Below are positions 14,102-21,802 of a stretch of DNA of 37,064 nt, one piece after another. The stretch comes from Dehalococcoidia bacterium (GTDB lineage: Bacteria; Chloroflexota; Dehalococcoidia; Tepidiformales; Tepidiformaceae). The DNA lies in contig JAJDUR010000069.1 in NCBI GenBank assembly GCA_022826585.1, positions 1-37,064 on the forward strand, in the 5' to 3' direction. Both the position numbers and the translations under genes were made by a program. The first letter of the stretch is position 1; each line of letters begins with the position of its first letter. The notes under the pieces are model-generated. The model had not been told where the DNA came from and made no database searches. It saw only the letters and a program-made list of their open reading frames with translations.

Positions 14102-14647
14102 CTAGTCCTCGCTGAGCGACTTCAGGTTCAGGGGAAGCCCCGCCACCATTAAGTATACGTGGTCCGCGGCCGCTGCCATCATCTGGTTCACCCGTCCCAG
14201 TTCGTCCGCGTAGAGGCGGCCTAGCTCGGTTGGCGGCACGACCCCCTGCCCCACCTCGTTGCTCACGACGATCCACGAGGCCGTCCCCTGCTCGTACGCC
14301 GCCAGCAGCCTGCGCGCCTCCCGGGGGATATCCACGTCCGCCGACTCCGCTGTCCCGCCCCGCAGAAGCAGGTTGCTGACCCAGAGCGTGAGGCAGTCGA
14401 GCAGGATCATGTCGTACCGATCCCCGACCCCCGCCAGTGCCCCCACGAGGTCGAGCGGCTCCTCGAGTGTGTCCCACTCCGCGGGACGGCTCTCGCGATG
14501 CGTCCGGATGCGCGCCTCCATCTGATCGTCTCCCGCCTCCGCCGTGGCCACGAACAGGACGCGCTTCCCGCCTGCGGCCAGGCGCTGGGCGTAGGTGCTC
14601 TTGCCCGCCCGGGCGCCCCCCAGGACCAGCGTCAGTTGCTTGTTCAC
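14102..14647 (-). CDS. cobU: Adenosylcobinamide kinase / adenosylcobinamide-phosphate guanylyltransferase
   Basis: Bifunctional enzyme of nucleotide-loop assembly: it phosphorylates adenosylcobinamide and then transfers GMP to give adenosylcobinamide-GDP. The 181 residues include P-loop GGARAGKST (10-18), the guanylylation His in RIRTHRESRP (His50, equivalent to Salmonella His46), DMILLDCLTLWVSNLL and SNEVGQGVVPPTELGRLYADELG. These are all hallmarks. The start is GTG with GAGGGA about 7 bases upstream. It is the last gene of the riboswitch-led operon, 22 bases after cobS. Confidence 0.95.
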   Translation of the reverse strand: MNKQLTLVLGGARAGKSTYAQRLAAGGKRVLFVATAEAGDDQMEARIRTHRESRPAEWDTLEEPLDLVGALAGVGDRYDMILLDCLTLWVSNLLLRGGTAESADVDIPREARRLLAAYEQGTASWIVVSNEVGQGVVPPTELGRLYADELGRVNQMMAAAADHVYLMVAGLPLNLKSLSED

Positions 14648-14669
14648 GTGCGCTCCCTCATCTCAGTGT

Positions 14670-15431
14670 CTACCAGAGCGGCGCTCCGAAGATGCCGGGC
14701 ATCGCCGAGTAAAGCGCGATGCCCAGCACCAGCACCGCTACCTCCCCCACCTCGTTCACGGCCCCGTACGTGTCACCCGTCATCCCACCGAGCATCCCTG
14801 TCATCCACTGCCCCAACCCCAGCGCCACGACGCTCGCCACGCCCAGCAGAATCGCGCCGCCACCGCCGAGGAACAGGACGGCCACCGCCGCTGCCGTCGC
14901 CGACGCCACCGCCACCTGCCACCACCCCCGCCCCTCCTGGAACGCTGTTCCAAGGCCCTGCTCGCGGACGTACGGGAACAGCGCCATCGTCGCCACCATC
15001 CCGAATCGCGAGAGGCAGGGGAACGCCAGCAGGAGGCCCGTGCGAGCACCGTCCGGGATGCCTGCGATGGCGCTCCACTTCAGCAGCAGCAGGGCGGCCC
15101 CGCCGATGACGGCGAAGGCGCCCACGTGCGTGTCCCGCAGGATGCGCAGCCGCTCTTCGCGGCTGTAGCCCCCGAACAGGCCGTCACAGCAGTCGAGGAA
15201 CCCCTCCGTGTGGATGGCCCGCGTCAGCACGAGTAGCGCCGCCACCAGGATTGCCCCCACCACCAGCGGTGGCAGCGCCTCCCGAGCCGCCACGTCGAGT
15301 CCCAGCAGGACTCCGCCCAGCCCCAGCCCTACCAGCGGGAACCACGCCCGTGCCGGCCCCATCCGCACCTCTCCCGCAGGCGCGACGGGCAGCACCGTCA
15401 GGAACCCGATCGCCAGTCGCAGGCCTGTCAC
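14670..15431 (-). CDS. cobS: Adenosylcobinamide-GDP ribazoletransferase (cobalamin synthase)
   Basis: Integral membrane enzyme that joins adenosylcobinamide-GDP to alpha-ribazole(-phosphate), the closing step of cobalamin assembly. The 253-residue protein has six to seven hydrophobic segments, the family's acidic signature TRAIHTEGFLDCCDGLFGG, and the following REERLRILRDTHVGAFA and MTGDTYGAVNEVGEVAVL motifs with conserved Asp/Glu. The GTG at 15431 is chosen, since AAAGGG/GAGGGGGGA sits upstream. A longer in-frame reading from 15482 would overlap cobT and has no supporting site. It lies 16 bases after cobT. Confidence 0.93.
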   Translation of the reverse strand: MTGLRLAIGFLTVLPVAPAGEVRMGPARAWFPLVGLGLGGVLLGLDVAAREALPPLVVGAILVAALLVLTRAIHTEGFLDCCDGLFGGYSREERLRILRDTHVGAFAVIGGAALLLLKWSAIAGIPDGARTGLLLAFPCLSRFGMVATMALFPYVREQGLGTAFQEGRGWWQVAVASATAAAVAVLFLGGGGAILLGVASVVALGLGQWMTGMLGGMTGDTYGAVNEVGEVAVLVLGIALYSAMPGIFGAPLW

Positions 15432-15447
15432 CGGACCCTTTCCCCCC

Positions 15448-16506
15448 TCAATCCGCCCCGGCGCCCGAGACGCCCGCCTCACCGAAGGTCGCCATCTCCG
15501 TCAGGCACGAGGCGGCCGCCTCCACCAGCCCCATCGCCAGCACCGCCCCCGTCCCCTCTCCCAGCCGCATCCCCAGGTCGAGCAACGGACGCAGCCCCAG
15601 GTGCGCAAGCACGACCCGGTGCCCCGCCTCCGCTGAGAGGTGCGATGCCACGAGGTAGTCGGCGACCGTCGGGCAGAGCCTGTGCGCGATCAACGCCGCC
15701 GCCCCCGAGATGAAGCCGTCGAGCACGACCACCCGGCGAGAGGCCGCCCCGCCCAGCACCACGCCCGCCAGCACCCCGATCTCGAAGCCGCCGACCCTGG
15801 CGAGCACGTCCAGCCCGTCCGCCGGGTCGGGACCATTCACCTCCAGCGCCCGCTCCACGACCGCGACCTTGCGCTCCAGCTCCTCGTCGTTCCGGCCCGT
15901 TCCCCGTCCGGTCGTCTGGCTGGCGGAGCGTCCGGTCAGCGCCGCCGTGATGGCGCTCGAGGCCGTCGTATTGCCGATGCCCATGTCGCCGGTCCCGATC
16001 AGGTCCGCACCCTCGGCGGCCGCCTCGCGGGCCAGCTCCACGCCCGCCATCACGCAGGCCTCCGCCTGTTCTCGCGTCATCGCCGGTCCCCGCGTGATGT
16101 CGGCCGTGCCCGGCCCCGCCCTCGCGACCCGAAGTCCCGGATGCTCGGGCAGCGGCGTCGCCACACCCGCATCGACGATCACCAGCTTCACGCCCGCGTG
16201 CCGCGCCATCACGCTGACGGCGGCGCCGCCCGCGAGGAAGTTCAGCACCATCTGCGCCGTCACCTCCTGGGGGTACGCCGTGACGCCCTGAGCCACCACC
16301 CCGTGGTCCCCCGCCGCCACCACGACCGCCTTCCCCCCGACGGTCGGACACTCCGTCCGCTGGATTGCCGCCACCTGCAGGGAGAGTGCCTCGAGCCGGC
16401 CGAGGCTTCCCGGCGGCTTGGTCAGGCGCTCCTGCCGCAGGCGAGCCGCCTCCCGGGCCGCGGGATCCCCGGGCGCGATGCTCGCGACCACGTCCTCGAT
16501 CGCCAT
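15448..16506 (-). CDS. cobT: Nicotinate-nucleotide--dimethylbenzimidazole phosphoribosyltransferase
   Basis: Makes alpha-ribazole phosphate from the lower-ligand base and nicotinate mononucleotide. At 352 residues the protein is of family length, with LTKPPGSLGRLE at the N-terminus, VVVAAGDHGVVAQGVTAYPQEVT, DLIGTGDMGIGNTT and the catalytic-base motif MRLGEGTGA, where Glu317 falls at the same number as the Salmonella catalytic Glu. Its presence means the cell activates a lower-ligand base itself; no base-synthesis gene is in view. The start is 3 bases after the cobO stop. Confidence 0.96.
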   Translation of the reverse strand: MAIEDVVASIAPGDPAAREAARLRQERLTKPPGSLGRLEALSLQVAAIQRTECPTVGGKAVVVAAGDHGVVAQGVTAYPQEVTAQMVLNFLAGGAAVSVMARHAGVKLVIVDAGVATPLPEHPGLRVARAGPGTADITRGPAMTREQAEACVMAGVELAREAAAEGADLIGTGDMGIGNTTASSAITAALTGRSASQTTGRGTGRNDEELERKVAVVERALEVNGPDPADGLDVLARVGGFEIGVLAGVVLGGAASRRVVVLDGFISGAAALIAHRLCPTVADYLVASHLSAEAGHRVVLAHLGLRPLLDLGMRLGEGTGAVLAMGLVEAAASCLTEMATFGEAGVSGAGAD

Positions 16507-16509
16507 CGC

Positions 16510-17106
16510 CTAGTACTCGAGGCCCGGCTGCGCCCGGATGCCCTGTTCCTGGTACGGGTGCTTGACGAGCTTCATTTCCGTCACCAGGTCCGCGAACTCG
16601 ACCAGCTCATCGGGCGCGTACCGCCCGGTGATGATGACGTGCATCCCCTCGGGCCGCCGGCTCAACGTGTCCAGCACGTCCTCGACCGGCACCCAGCCGT
16701 AGTGCATCGCGTACGTGAACTCGTCGAGGATGATGACGTCCTCCCCGCCTTCCAGGATTGCTTCCTTGCAGCGCTCCCACTGCGCCACCGCCAGCGCTGT
16801 CGTCCGGTCCATGTCCTTCGAGAGCCAGGTGAAGCCGTCGCCCATCGCCTCGATGCGGATGTCGAGCTTCTTTGCGGCCCGGTGCTCCCCGAACCGCGCC
16901 GTGGAGTGCTTGATGAACTGGAACATCCGGACGCGGAAGTCCCGCCCCCACGCCCGGAACAGGACTCCCAGCGCGGCGGTCGTCTTCCCCTTGCCCTCGC
17001 CCGTATTGACGATGACGAGGCCGTGCTTCACGCGCCGCCGCCCGGCCGCCTGCGTTTCCCCCTCGTCGGGGGAAGAGCCGTCTAGCTGGTCATTGTCGGG
17101 AGGCAT
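16510..17106 (-). CDS. cobO: Cob(I)yrinic acid a,c-diamide adenosyltransferase (CobO/BtuR type)
   Basis: ATP:corrinoid adenosyltransferase that attaches the 5'-deoxyadenosyl ligand to cob(I)alamin or precursors. The 198 residues carry P-loop GEGKGKTT (36-43), FQFIKHSTARFGEH, DVIILDEFTYAMHYGW (Walker B-like) and HVIITGRYAPDELVEFADLVTEM, diagnostic of the CobA/CobO/BtuR family. The first 25 residues are a polar extension. The start overlaps the end of the ABC ATPase gene by 17 bases and has no ribosome-binding site of its own, so it depends on translational coupling. Confidence 0.95.
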   Translation of the reverse strand: MPPDNDQLDGSSPDEGETQAAGRRRVKHGLVIVNTGEGKGKTTAALGVLFRAWGRDFRVRMFQFIKHSTARFGEHRAAKKLDIRIEAMGDGFTWLSKDMDRTTALAVAQWERCKEAILEGGEDVIILDEFTYAMHYGWVPVEDVLDTLSRRPEGMHVIITGRYAPDELVEFADLVTEMKLVKHPYQEQGIRAQPGLEY

Positions 17107-17980
17107 TGGGCATGCCGTTCTGGCCGGCGGACTTGCGACCGTTCCCGCCTGCGCTCACAGGGGGCGCGGCGCCGTTGCCCTGCGCCGGACCAATCAGGCT
17201 GATGGCGAGAGCATCGGTCACCGGCTCGCGGTACACCGCCGCCCGCACCCCGAAGGCGGACTCGATCGTCTCCGGCGTCAGCACCTCCTCGGGACGCCCC
17301 TCGGTCAGCACCCTCCCTTCGCTGATCAGCACCAGCCGGTCGAAGTAGCGGGCCGCCAGGTTCAGGTCGTGGATAGCCGCGATCGCCGTCAGCCCCTCCT
17401 CGACGAGCTTCCGCACCAACCCGAGGATCGTGAGCTGGTGCAGGATGTCGAGGTTCGAGGTGGGCTCGTCCAGCAGCAGGATGCGGGGCTGCTGGGCCAG
17501 CGCCCGCGCCAGGAAGACGCGCTGGCGCTCGCCCCCCGAGAGCGTATCGAGCGTCCTCGTCTCGAATTCCTCCGTCTCCGTCAGCCGCATCGCTGCTTTC
17601 GCGACGCGATCGTCGTTCTCACCCTCGACCTGGAATCGCCCCAGGTGCGGGTAGCGCCCCATCAGGACCAGCTCGAAGGCCGTGAACCCCTGCGTGTAGG
17701 GCGCGATCTGGGGCACCAGCGCCAGCATCGCGGCCACGTCCCTGGCGGGCATCGACTGCAGGTCCGAACCCTCCAGCCAGACCGCGCCCTCCTGGTTCCG
17801 CAGCACCCCCGATAACGTCCGCAGCAGGGTGGACTTGCCGGCGCCGTTCGGACCGATCAGCCCGACGAACTGCCCCCGCTCGGCGCGCACGTCGACGCTG
17901 TCCAGGAGCGTCTTCGCCTCGACGCTGAAGGAGACCGCTCGCGCGTCGACCGATGCGGGGGAGTTGCCGTTCGTGCTCAT
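17090..17980 (-). CDS. btuD: Cobalamin ABC transporter ATP-binding protein
   Basis: ATPase of a BtuCDF/FecCDE-type importer, 296 residues. Walker A is GPNGAGKST (43-51), the Q-loop is in LALVPQIAPYTQGFTA, the signature is LSGGE (147-151), Walker B is ILLLDEP (167-173) and the H-loop His is in IAAIHDLNLAARYFD. The approximately 40-residue Gly/Asn-rich C-terminal tail is not part of the core fold. The start is ATG 17980 with AGGTGA upstream. A longer in-frame reading would run into the upstream gene. Heme or siderophore transporters share this fold, but the B12 riboswitch and cob genes fix the substrate as a corrinoid. Confidence 0.92.
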   Translation of the reverse strand: MSTNGNSPASVDARAVSFSVEAKTLLDSVDVRAERGQFVGLIGPNGAGKSTLLRTLSGVLRNQEGAVWLEGSDLQSMPARDVAAMLALVPQIAPYTQGFTAFELVLMGRYPHLGRFQVEGENDDRVAKAAMRLTETEEFETRTLDTLSGGERQRVFLARALAQQPRILLLDEPTSNLDILHQLTILGLVRKLVEEGLTAIAAIHDLNLAARYFDRLVLISEGRVLTEGRPEEVLTPETIESAFGVRAAVYREPVTDALAISLIGPAQGNGAAPPVSAGGNGRKSAGQNGMPNASRQ

Positions 17981-17988
17981 GTCGTCAC

Positions 17989-19179
17989 CTACTCGGCCAG
18001 GCTGAAGGACTCCGCGGGCGGATTGGGGAAGTCGTCCGGCCACAGCATGCGCGCCAGGTCCTCCGCTCCGCGGATGTTCCAGTAGGAGAGCGTCGTGAAG
18101 TGCTTGCTCTCCACGACGAAGACCGCCCCATTCGCGATGGCCGGCAGTTCCGACAGGGCTTCGTGCTCCAGCAGGCTCTGCCGGAACTCCTCCGCCCCGA
18201 ACGCCACCGGCTGGGCAATGATGATGATGTCCGGGGCCATCGCGATCACGCCCTCGAGGCTCGTCGTCTGGTTCCCCGTGACGCCCGCTTCCTCGGCGGC
18301 GTTCACGCCGCCTGCGGCCGTGATCACGCCGCCCTCCGTCGACCCGCCACCGGCCACCCAGAGGGTGTCCGAGTACTGCGTCAGGGCGAGCACGCGGGGC
18401 TTCGGGTCCTTGGCGCTGGTCACGCTCACGAGGGCGTCGTAGCGCGCCTGCACTTCGTCGGCGAATGCGGAGGCGCGTTCCTCCTCGCCGTAGATGTAGC
18501 CCATCAGCAGGATTGCGTTGATTCGTGCCTCAGGACCCTGCTCGAGCTCCGTCTGGATGACGGGAATGCCTGCTCGCGTGAGCGCCTCGACCACCTCGAT
18601 CGGGAAGAAGGGGCTCGTCACGACGACGTCGGGAGCCTGCGCGATGATGACTTCCGGGTCGCGCGAGATCTCGGCCTTCTCCTGCACCAGGTGCGCGACG
18701 TTCGAGTACGTCTCGTTCTTCGTCGCCCCGCCGACGGCCACCAGCCGCTCGTTGGGCACGATCGCGAGCGTCATCTCGTCGTGTCCCACCGAGGCCGTGA
18801 TGATGCGAAGCGGCTTCGCCGGGATGCTGACGACCCCGTTCAGCCCCTCCACCTCGCGTGGCCAGCCCCGGTTCGTGGGGTCGACGATGCCGCGCACGCC
18901 CTCGAGCGAGCGCGGTGCGGGCGTGGGCGCCGGCGTGGGTTCGGGCGTCGCCGCCTCGGTGGGAGCTGGCGTTGCCGTTGGCGCCTCGGTAGGCGCTTCG
19001 GTAGGCGCCTCCCTGGCTGCGGCAGTTGGTTCGGGCGTCGATGTCGGGGTGGGCTCGGCCGTTGCGGCCGGGGTTGTCGGCGGCTCCTCGTCGGAGCCAC
19101 AGGCCACAAGCGCCAGCGCCAGCACGGCCAGGGCCAACGGCACGACAAGGAGGCGAAACGGAATAGGAATAGTGGACAC
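17989..19179 (-). CDS. btuF: Cobalamin-binding lipoprotein (ABC transporter SBP)
   Basis: Extracytoplasmic corrinoid-binding protein of 396 residues. A signal peptide ends in lipobox LVAC with Cys27. A long Pro/Thr/Ala-rich linker (about 31-89, with repeated EAPT and PTPAP units) follows, then a class III binding-protein fold: RIITASVGHDEMTLAIVPNERLVAVG, PDVVVTSPFFPIEVVEAL, TLWVAGGGSTEGGVITAAGG and PDIIIIAQP. Extended Pro/Thr linkers are common in Chloroflexota lipoproteins. The GTG at 19179 was chosen because AAGGGAG lies 6 bases upstream. An ATG at 19209 that overlaps the permease stop would add ten residues and lacks such a site. Confidence 0.9.
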   Translation of the reverse strand: MSTIPIPFRLLVVPLALAVLALALVACGSDEEPPTTPAATAEPTPTSTPEPTAAAREAPTEAPTEAPTATPAPTEAATPEPTPAPTPAPRSLEGVRGIVDPTNRGWPREVEGLNGVVSIPAKPLRIITASVGHDEMTLAIVPNERLVAVGGATKNETYSNVAHLVQEKAEISRDPEVIIAQAPDVVVTSPFFPIEVVEALTRAGIPVIQTELEQGPEARINAILLMGYIYGEEERASAFADEVQARYDALVSVTSAKDPKPRVLALTQYSDTLWVAGGGSTEGGVITAAGGVNAAEEAGVTGNQTTSLEGVIAMAPDIIIIAQPVAFGAEEFRQSLLEHEALSELPAIANGAVFVVESKHFTTLSYWNIRGAEDLARMLWPDDFPNPPAESFSLAE

Positions 19180-19205
19180 GATTGCTCCCTTGCGACAGGC
19201 CCCGC

Positions 19206-20282
19206 TCATAGCGAGTAGACCTGCCGTTTGTTCTTGATCAACAGGAAGATGAAGAACGGCGCGCCCACGAATGCCGTGAGGATGCCGACGCGGATCTCGG
19301 CCGGCTCGATGACCATCCGCGCAACCGTGTCCGCCGCCATCACGAACACCGCGCCGCCGAGGGCGCTCATCGGGATGAGCACGCGGTTGTCCGGTCCGAG
19401 CACCAGCCGCAGGACGTGCGGGACGACGAGCCCCACGAAGGCGATCGTCCCGCTGACCGCGACCGCCGCCCCCGTGGCGAGCGCTGCCGTTGCCAGCAGC
19501 GCCACCCGCGTGATCCCCACGCGTACGCCCATCGAGCGCGCCTCGTCGTCGCCCAGCATCATCAGGTTCAAGTCGCGCGACATCAGCAGGAGGATGGCCG
19601 TGCTCCCCACGATCAGCGGCGTCGCGATGCGCACGTGCTCCCAGGCGCGCGCGTCCAGGCCTCCCGCCAGCCAGAACAGGATCTCGCGCAGGAGCTCGTT
19701 GTCGGGCAGGAAGATGATGATGGCCGAGACGATCGCCCCCAGGAACGCGTTCACCGCTACTCCGGCCAGCAGCAGCGTCGCCATCGAGAAGTGCCCGCCG
19801 ACCACGGCGATGCCATAGACGAGGAACGCCGCCGCGATCGCACCCGCGAAGGCGAACAGGGGAAGCGCCAGGAAGAACAGTCCCGTGAATCCCGCGGCGA
19901 TGGCGATTACCGCTCCCAGCGCCCCGCCCGCCGAGACCCCGATGATGCCGGGATCGGCCATCGGGTTGCGGAACAGGCCCTGCATGGTCGCTCCCGCCAC
20001 CCCCAGCGCCATCCCCACCGATGCGCCCACGATGATCCGGGGCAGGCGTATCTGCTCGATGACGAGCTGCTCCGTGCGCCCGAACTCCGGCGTGTCGAAA
20101 CCGAGCGCCGAGAGCACGATCCAGGCCACGTCGCTGACGGAGATGTCCACGGGCCCGAGGCTCAGCGAGATCAAGCCAACCACGATTACCAGCGCCAGCA
20201 GGATCGTCCCGCCGATCGCCATGCGGGCGCTGATGCCCAGCTGGCGATAGCCGCGCAGTGTGGTGAGCCCGACTGCCTGCAA
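19206..20282 (-). CDS. btuC: Cobalamin ABC transporter permease (FecCD family)
   Basis: A membrane protein of up to 358 residues with about ten helices. It has family motifs RLPRIIVGASVGMALGVAGA, MQGLFRNPMADPGIIGVSAG and the Gly-Asp docking region LGDDEARSMGVRVG. C-terminal IAFVGLVVPHVLRLVLGPDN is also typical. It is the first gene after the cobalamin riboswitch. The start is uncertain. The longest reading uses TTG 20282, which lies in the U-tract of the leader terminator with GGGGG 7 bases upstream; ATG 20222 would shorten it by 20 residues but has no ribosome-binding site. The TTG choice would make the terminator hairpin also mask the initiation site. Confidence 0.9.
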   Translation of the reverse strand: MQAVGLTTLRGYRQLGISARMAIGGTILLALVIVVGLISLSLGPVDISVSDVAWIVLSALGFDTPEFGRTEQLVIEQIRLPRIIVGASVGMALGVAGATMQGLFRNPMADPGIIGVSAGGALGAVIAIAAGFTGLFFLALPLFAFAGAIAAAFLVYGIAVVGGHFSMATLLLAGVAVNAFLGAIVSAIIIFLPDNELLREILFWLAGGLDARAWEHVRIATPLIVGSTAILLLMSRDLNLMMLGDDEARSMGVRVGITRVALLATAALATGAAVAVSGTIAFVGLVVPHVLRLVLGPDNRVLIPMSALGGAVFVMAADTVARMVIEPAEIRVGILTAFVGAPFFIFLLIKNKRQVYSL

Positions 20283-20312
20283 AAGAAAACCCCCAGCGTC
20301 TCTCCGCTGGAG
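20281..20312 (-). terminator. Intrinsic terminator of the cobalamin riboswitch leader
   Basis: Minus-strand hairpin with 8-bp arms CTCCAGCG and CGCTGGGG (one G-U pair), loop GAGAGA, followed at once by GTTTTCTTTT. The 5' arm plus loop (GCGGAGAGA, 20307-20299) is perfectly complementary to TCTCTCCGC at 20376-20368 upstream. A competing antiterminator can therefore form. Confidence 0.85.
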
Positions 20313-20367
20313 GTACCTTCTTCGACCATTCCGGAACGGTGCCCGGAGATCGAGGGCACCTCTCTAT

Positions 20368-20376
20368 GCGGAGAGA
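20368..20376 (-). promoter_or_regulatory. Antiterminator segment of the cobalamin riboswitch
   Basis: The minus-strand 9-mer TCTCTCCGC is the exact complement of GCGGAGAGA in the terminator. The same segment can alternatively pair with the preceding GAGAG (hairpin GAGAG-GTGACAT-CTCTC), giving the expected ligand-dependent choice. Confidence 0.6.
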
Positions 20377-20384
20377 TGTCACCT

Positions 20385-20545
20385 CTCGTCCAGGCAGGTC
20401 TCCTGGCTTACGGGCTGGATGTCTGCCGGACCCTTCCCATCGGTTCCCCGACAGTGGGCGCCGGCTCCGTCTTCCCGATTACAGTGGCGCTACCGCGGCG
20501 GAATCTCACCGCCTTCCCTATTCTCCCGGGACGGGCACCTGGACG
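20385..20545 (-). ncRNA. Cobalamin (B12) riboswitch
   Basis: Minus-strand RNA with the canonical order. AGGTGCCCG (near 20540) is followed by GAATAGGGAAGGCGGTGAGA, the GCCACTGTAA segment, a second CCACTG, GGGAAGG, CCCGTAAGCCAGG and the B12 box AGCCAGGAGACCTGCC (20408-20393). It heads btuC-btuF-btuD-cobO-cobT-cobS-cobU. With the downstream terminator and antiterminator it most likely turns the operon off when adenosylcobalamin is plentiful. The 334-base gap between btuC and the tRNA is fully occupied by this leader and its promoter. Confidence 0.96.
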
Positions 20546-20560
20546 AACAAAGCCATCGCG

Positions 20561-20589
20561 AGCCTATGGCCGCGCCGCTCGCCCGTCAA
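20561..20589 (-). promoter_or_regulatory. Promoter of the cobalamin riboswitch operon
   Basis: Minus-strand TTGACG (20589-20584), 17-base spacer, TAGGCT (20566-20561), ending about 20 bases before the first conserved riboswitch bases. The -35 matches five of six consensus bases. Confidence 0.55.
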
Positions 20590-20616
20590 GGTTTCGCCCG
20601 TCTGCTGGAAGTTGGC

Positions 20617-20702
20617 TGGTACCGGGGGAGGGATTCGAACCCTCACGCCTTTCGGCCACGGATTTTAAGTCCGCTGCGTCTGCCAAATTCCGCCACCCCA
20701 GC
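20617..20702 (-). tRNA. tRNA-Leu, anticodon TAA
   Basis: An 86-base class II tRNA with encoded CCA. The acceptor GCTGGGG pairs with CCCCGGT (two G-U pairs), the anticodon stem GCGGA/TCCGT holds loop CTTAAAA giving TAA (codon TTA, rare in this GC-rich genome), the variable arm is GGCCGAAAGGCGT and the T-arm is GAGGG TTCGAAT CCCTC. A TATCAT box lies at 20717-20712 upstream on the minus strand. Confidence 0.95.
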
Positions 20703-20754
20703 GCCTGACCTTGATGATAGGCGCTCACGGCAACCCGCGACCCTCGCGGTCCCG

Positions 20755-21732
20755 CTACCGCGCCTCCCAGACCCCGTCCGCCTCCCGCGCCTCCCCCCGT
20801 GACGCGAGCAGGTCGAGCTGACCCTGCACGCTCGAGGTCGTCTGCCAGAAACGCCGCTCCGTCCCGCGCGGATAGAGCCGCATACAGAGGTCGTACACGG
20901 TCGCCGGCCCGGCCTTCCGCAGCGAGCCCCGCACTCGCTCGCAGCGCCGCTCGATGCGGCTCAGCGCCCCTGTGATCGCTTCACCGGCGCCGTCGAACGG
21001 TTCCCCGTGGCCGGGGAAGCAACGCGTGAACCCGCCTTCCGCCAGCCGTTCAAGAGAGGCCGCGAAGTGCGCCAGCGAGGGGAAGCGCCTCAGCTCCTCA
21101 CCCTCGCCCACGAACTGGATCGCTGGCAGCGGGTCAACGTTCGGGAGGAGCTGGTCGCCCGAGAACAGCCACCCCTCCTCCGGGATCGCCAGCACGACGT
21201 TTCCGGGTGTGTGTCCGGGAGCCGCCACGATCTCGACCCCGCCGACCTCCCCGTCGCCCTCGACGAGAAGGTCTGCCTCGAACGGCGGATAGCGCAGCCC
21301 CGTGGGCCAGCGCACGCCGTCCTCCGGGTACTCCGCCGACCCGGCCGCCCGCAACGCCGCCGCCCGTCTCGACTCGATGCGCTCCCGCACGTGCACGAGC
21401 GTCTCCGGCGGCGCGCCCGTGCCCTCCGCCCATGCCAGCATCGCCTCCCTCTCGGCCGCCGATTGCAGCAGGGGGCGTGCCGTCAGGGATCTGTCGGCAG
21501 CTCCTATCCACACGGGGGTTCCGGTCTGCTGCCACCTTCGCCCCAGCCCCGCGTGGTCGTGATGCCCGTGCGTCGCCACCACCACCTCCGGAACGTCGCC
21601 GCCGAGCGCCTCACGCAGCGTCTCCCAAGCGCCCGCGAAGTCCGGCCCCGTATCGACGAGCAGGCTGGCGCCGCCCCGCTGCACGAGGTGCACGGTGTTG
21701 TCTCCCAGCGCGATCGAGCGCACGTCGGCCAT
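20755..21732 (-). CDS. MBL-fold metallo-hydrolase (LACTB2-like)
   Basis: A 325-residue metallo-beta-lactamase-fold hydrolase. It has the metal motif THGHHDHAG (HxHxDH at 55-60), the third-ligand region VAAPGHTPGNVV, FSGDQLLPNV with the bridging Asp, and FPGHGEPF. A C-terminal helical/winged region (ERRCERVRGSLRKAGPATVYDLCMRLYP) resembles that of LACTB2-type and polyketide-cluster MBL hydrolases. The substrate is not determinable; thioester or nuclease activity is known in the group. The start is ATG 21732, where the fold begins, without a clear ribosome-binding site. A small hairpin (CCGCGA/TCGCGG, 20735-20749) just after the stop may end transcription before the tRNA. Divergent from the MoxR operon. 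Confidence 0.85.
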   Translation of the reverse strand: MADVRSIALGDNTVHLVQRGGASLLVDTGPDFAGAWETLREALGGDVPEVVVATHGHHDHAGLGRRWQQTGTPVWIGAADRSLTARPLLQSAAEREAMLAWAEGTGAPPETLVHVRERIESRRAAALRAAGSAEYPEDGVRWPTGLRYPPFEADLLVEGDGEVGGVEIVAAPGHTPGNVVLAIPEEGWLFSGDQLLPNVDPLPAIQFVGEGEELRRFPSLAHFAASLERLAEGGFTRCFPGHGEPFDGAGEAITGALSRIERRCERVRGSLRKAGPATVYDLCMRLYPRGTERRFWQTTSSVQGQLDLLASRGEAREADGVWEAR

Positions 21733-21802
21733 CCCGTCAGTTTGCCACGGGATTCGCGCGCGTCCGGTCCACGCCCTACCATCGCTCCGCCAGGGGGTTC
21801 CC

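Noticed and set aside
17953-19218. 421-residue plus-strand open frame over btuF
   Set aside because: Antisense of the B12-binding lipoprotein; the apparent Gly/Arg repeats mirror its Pro/Thr linker.
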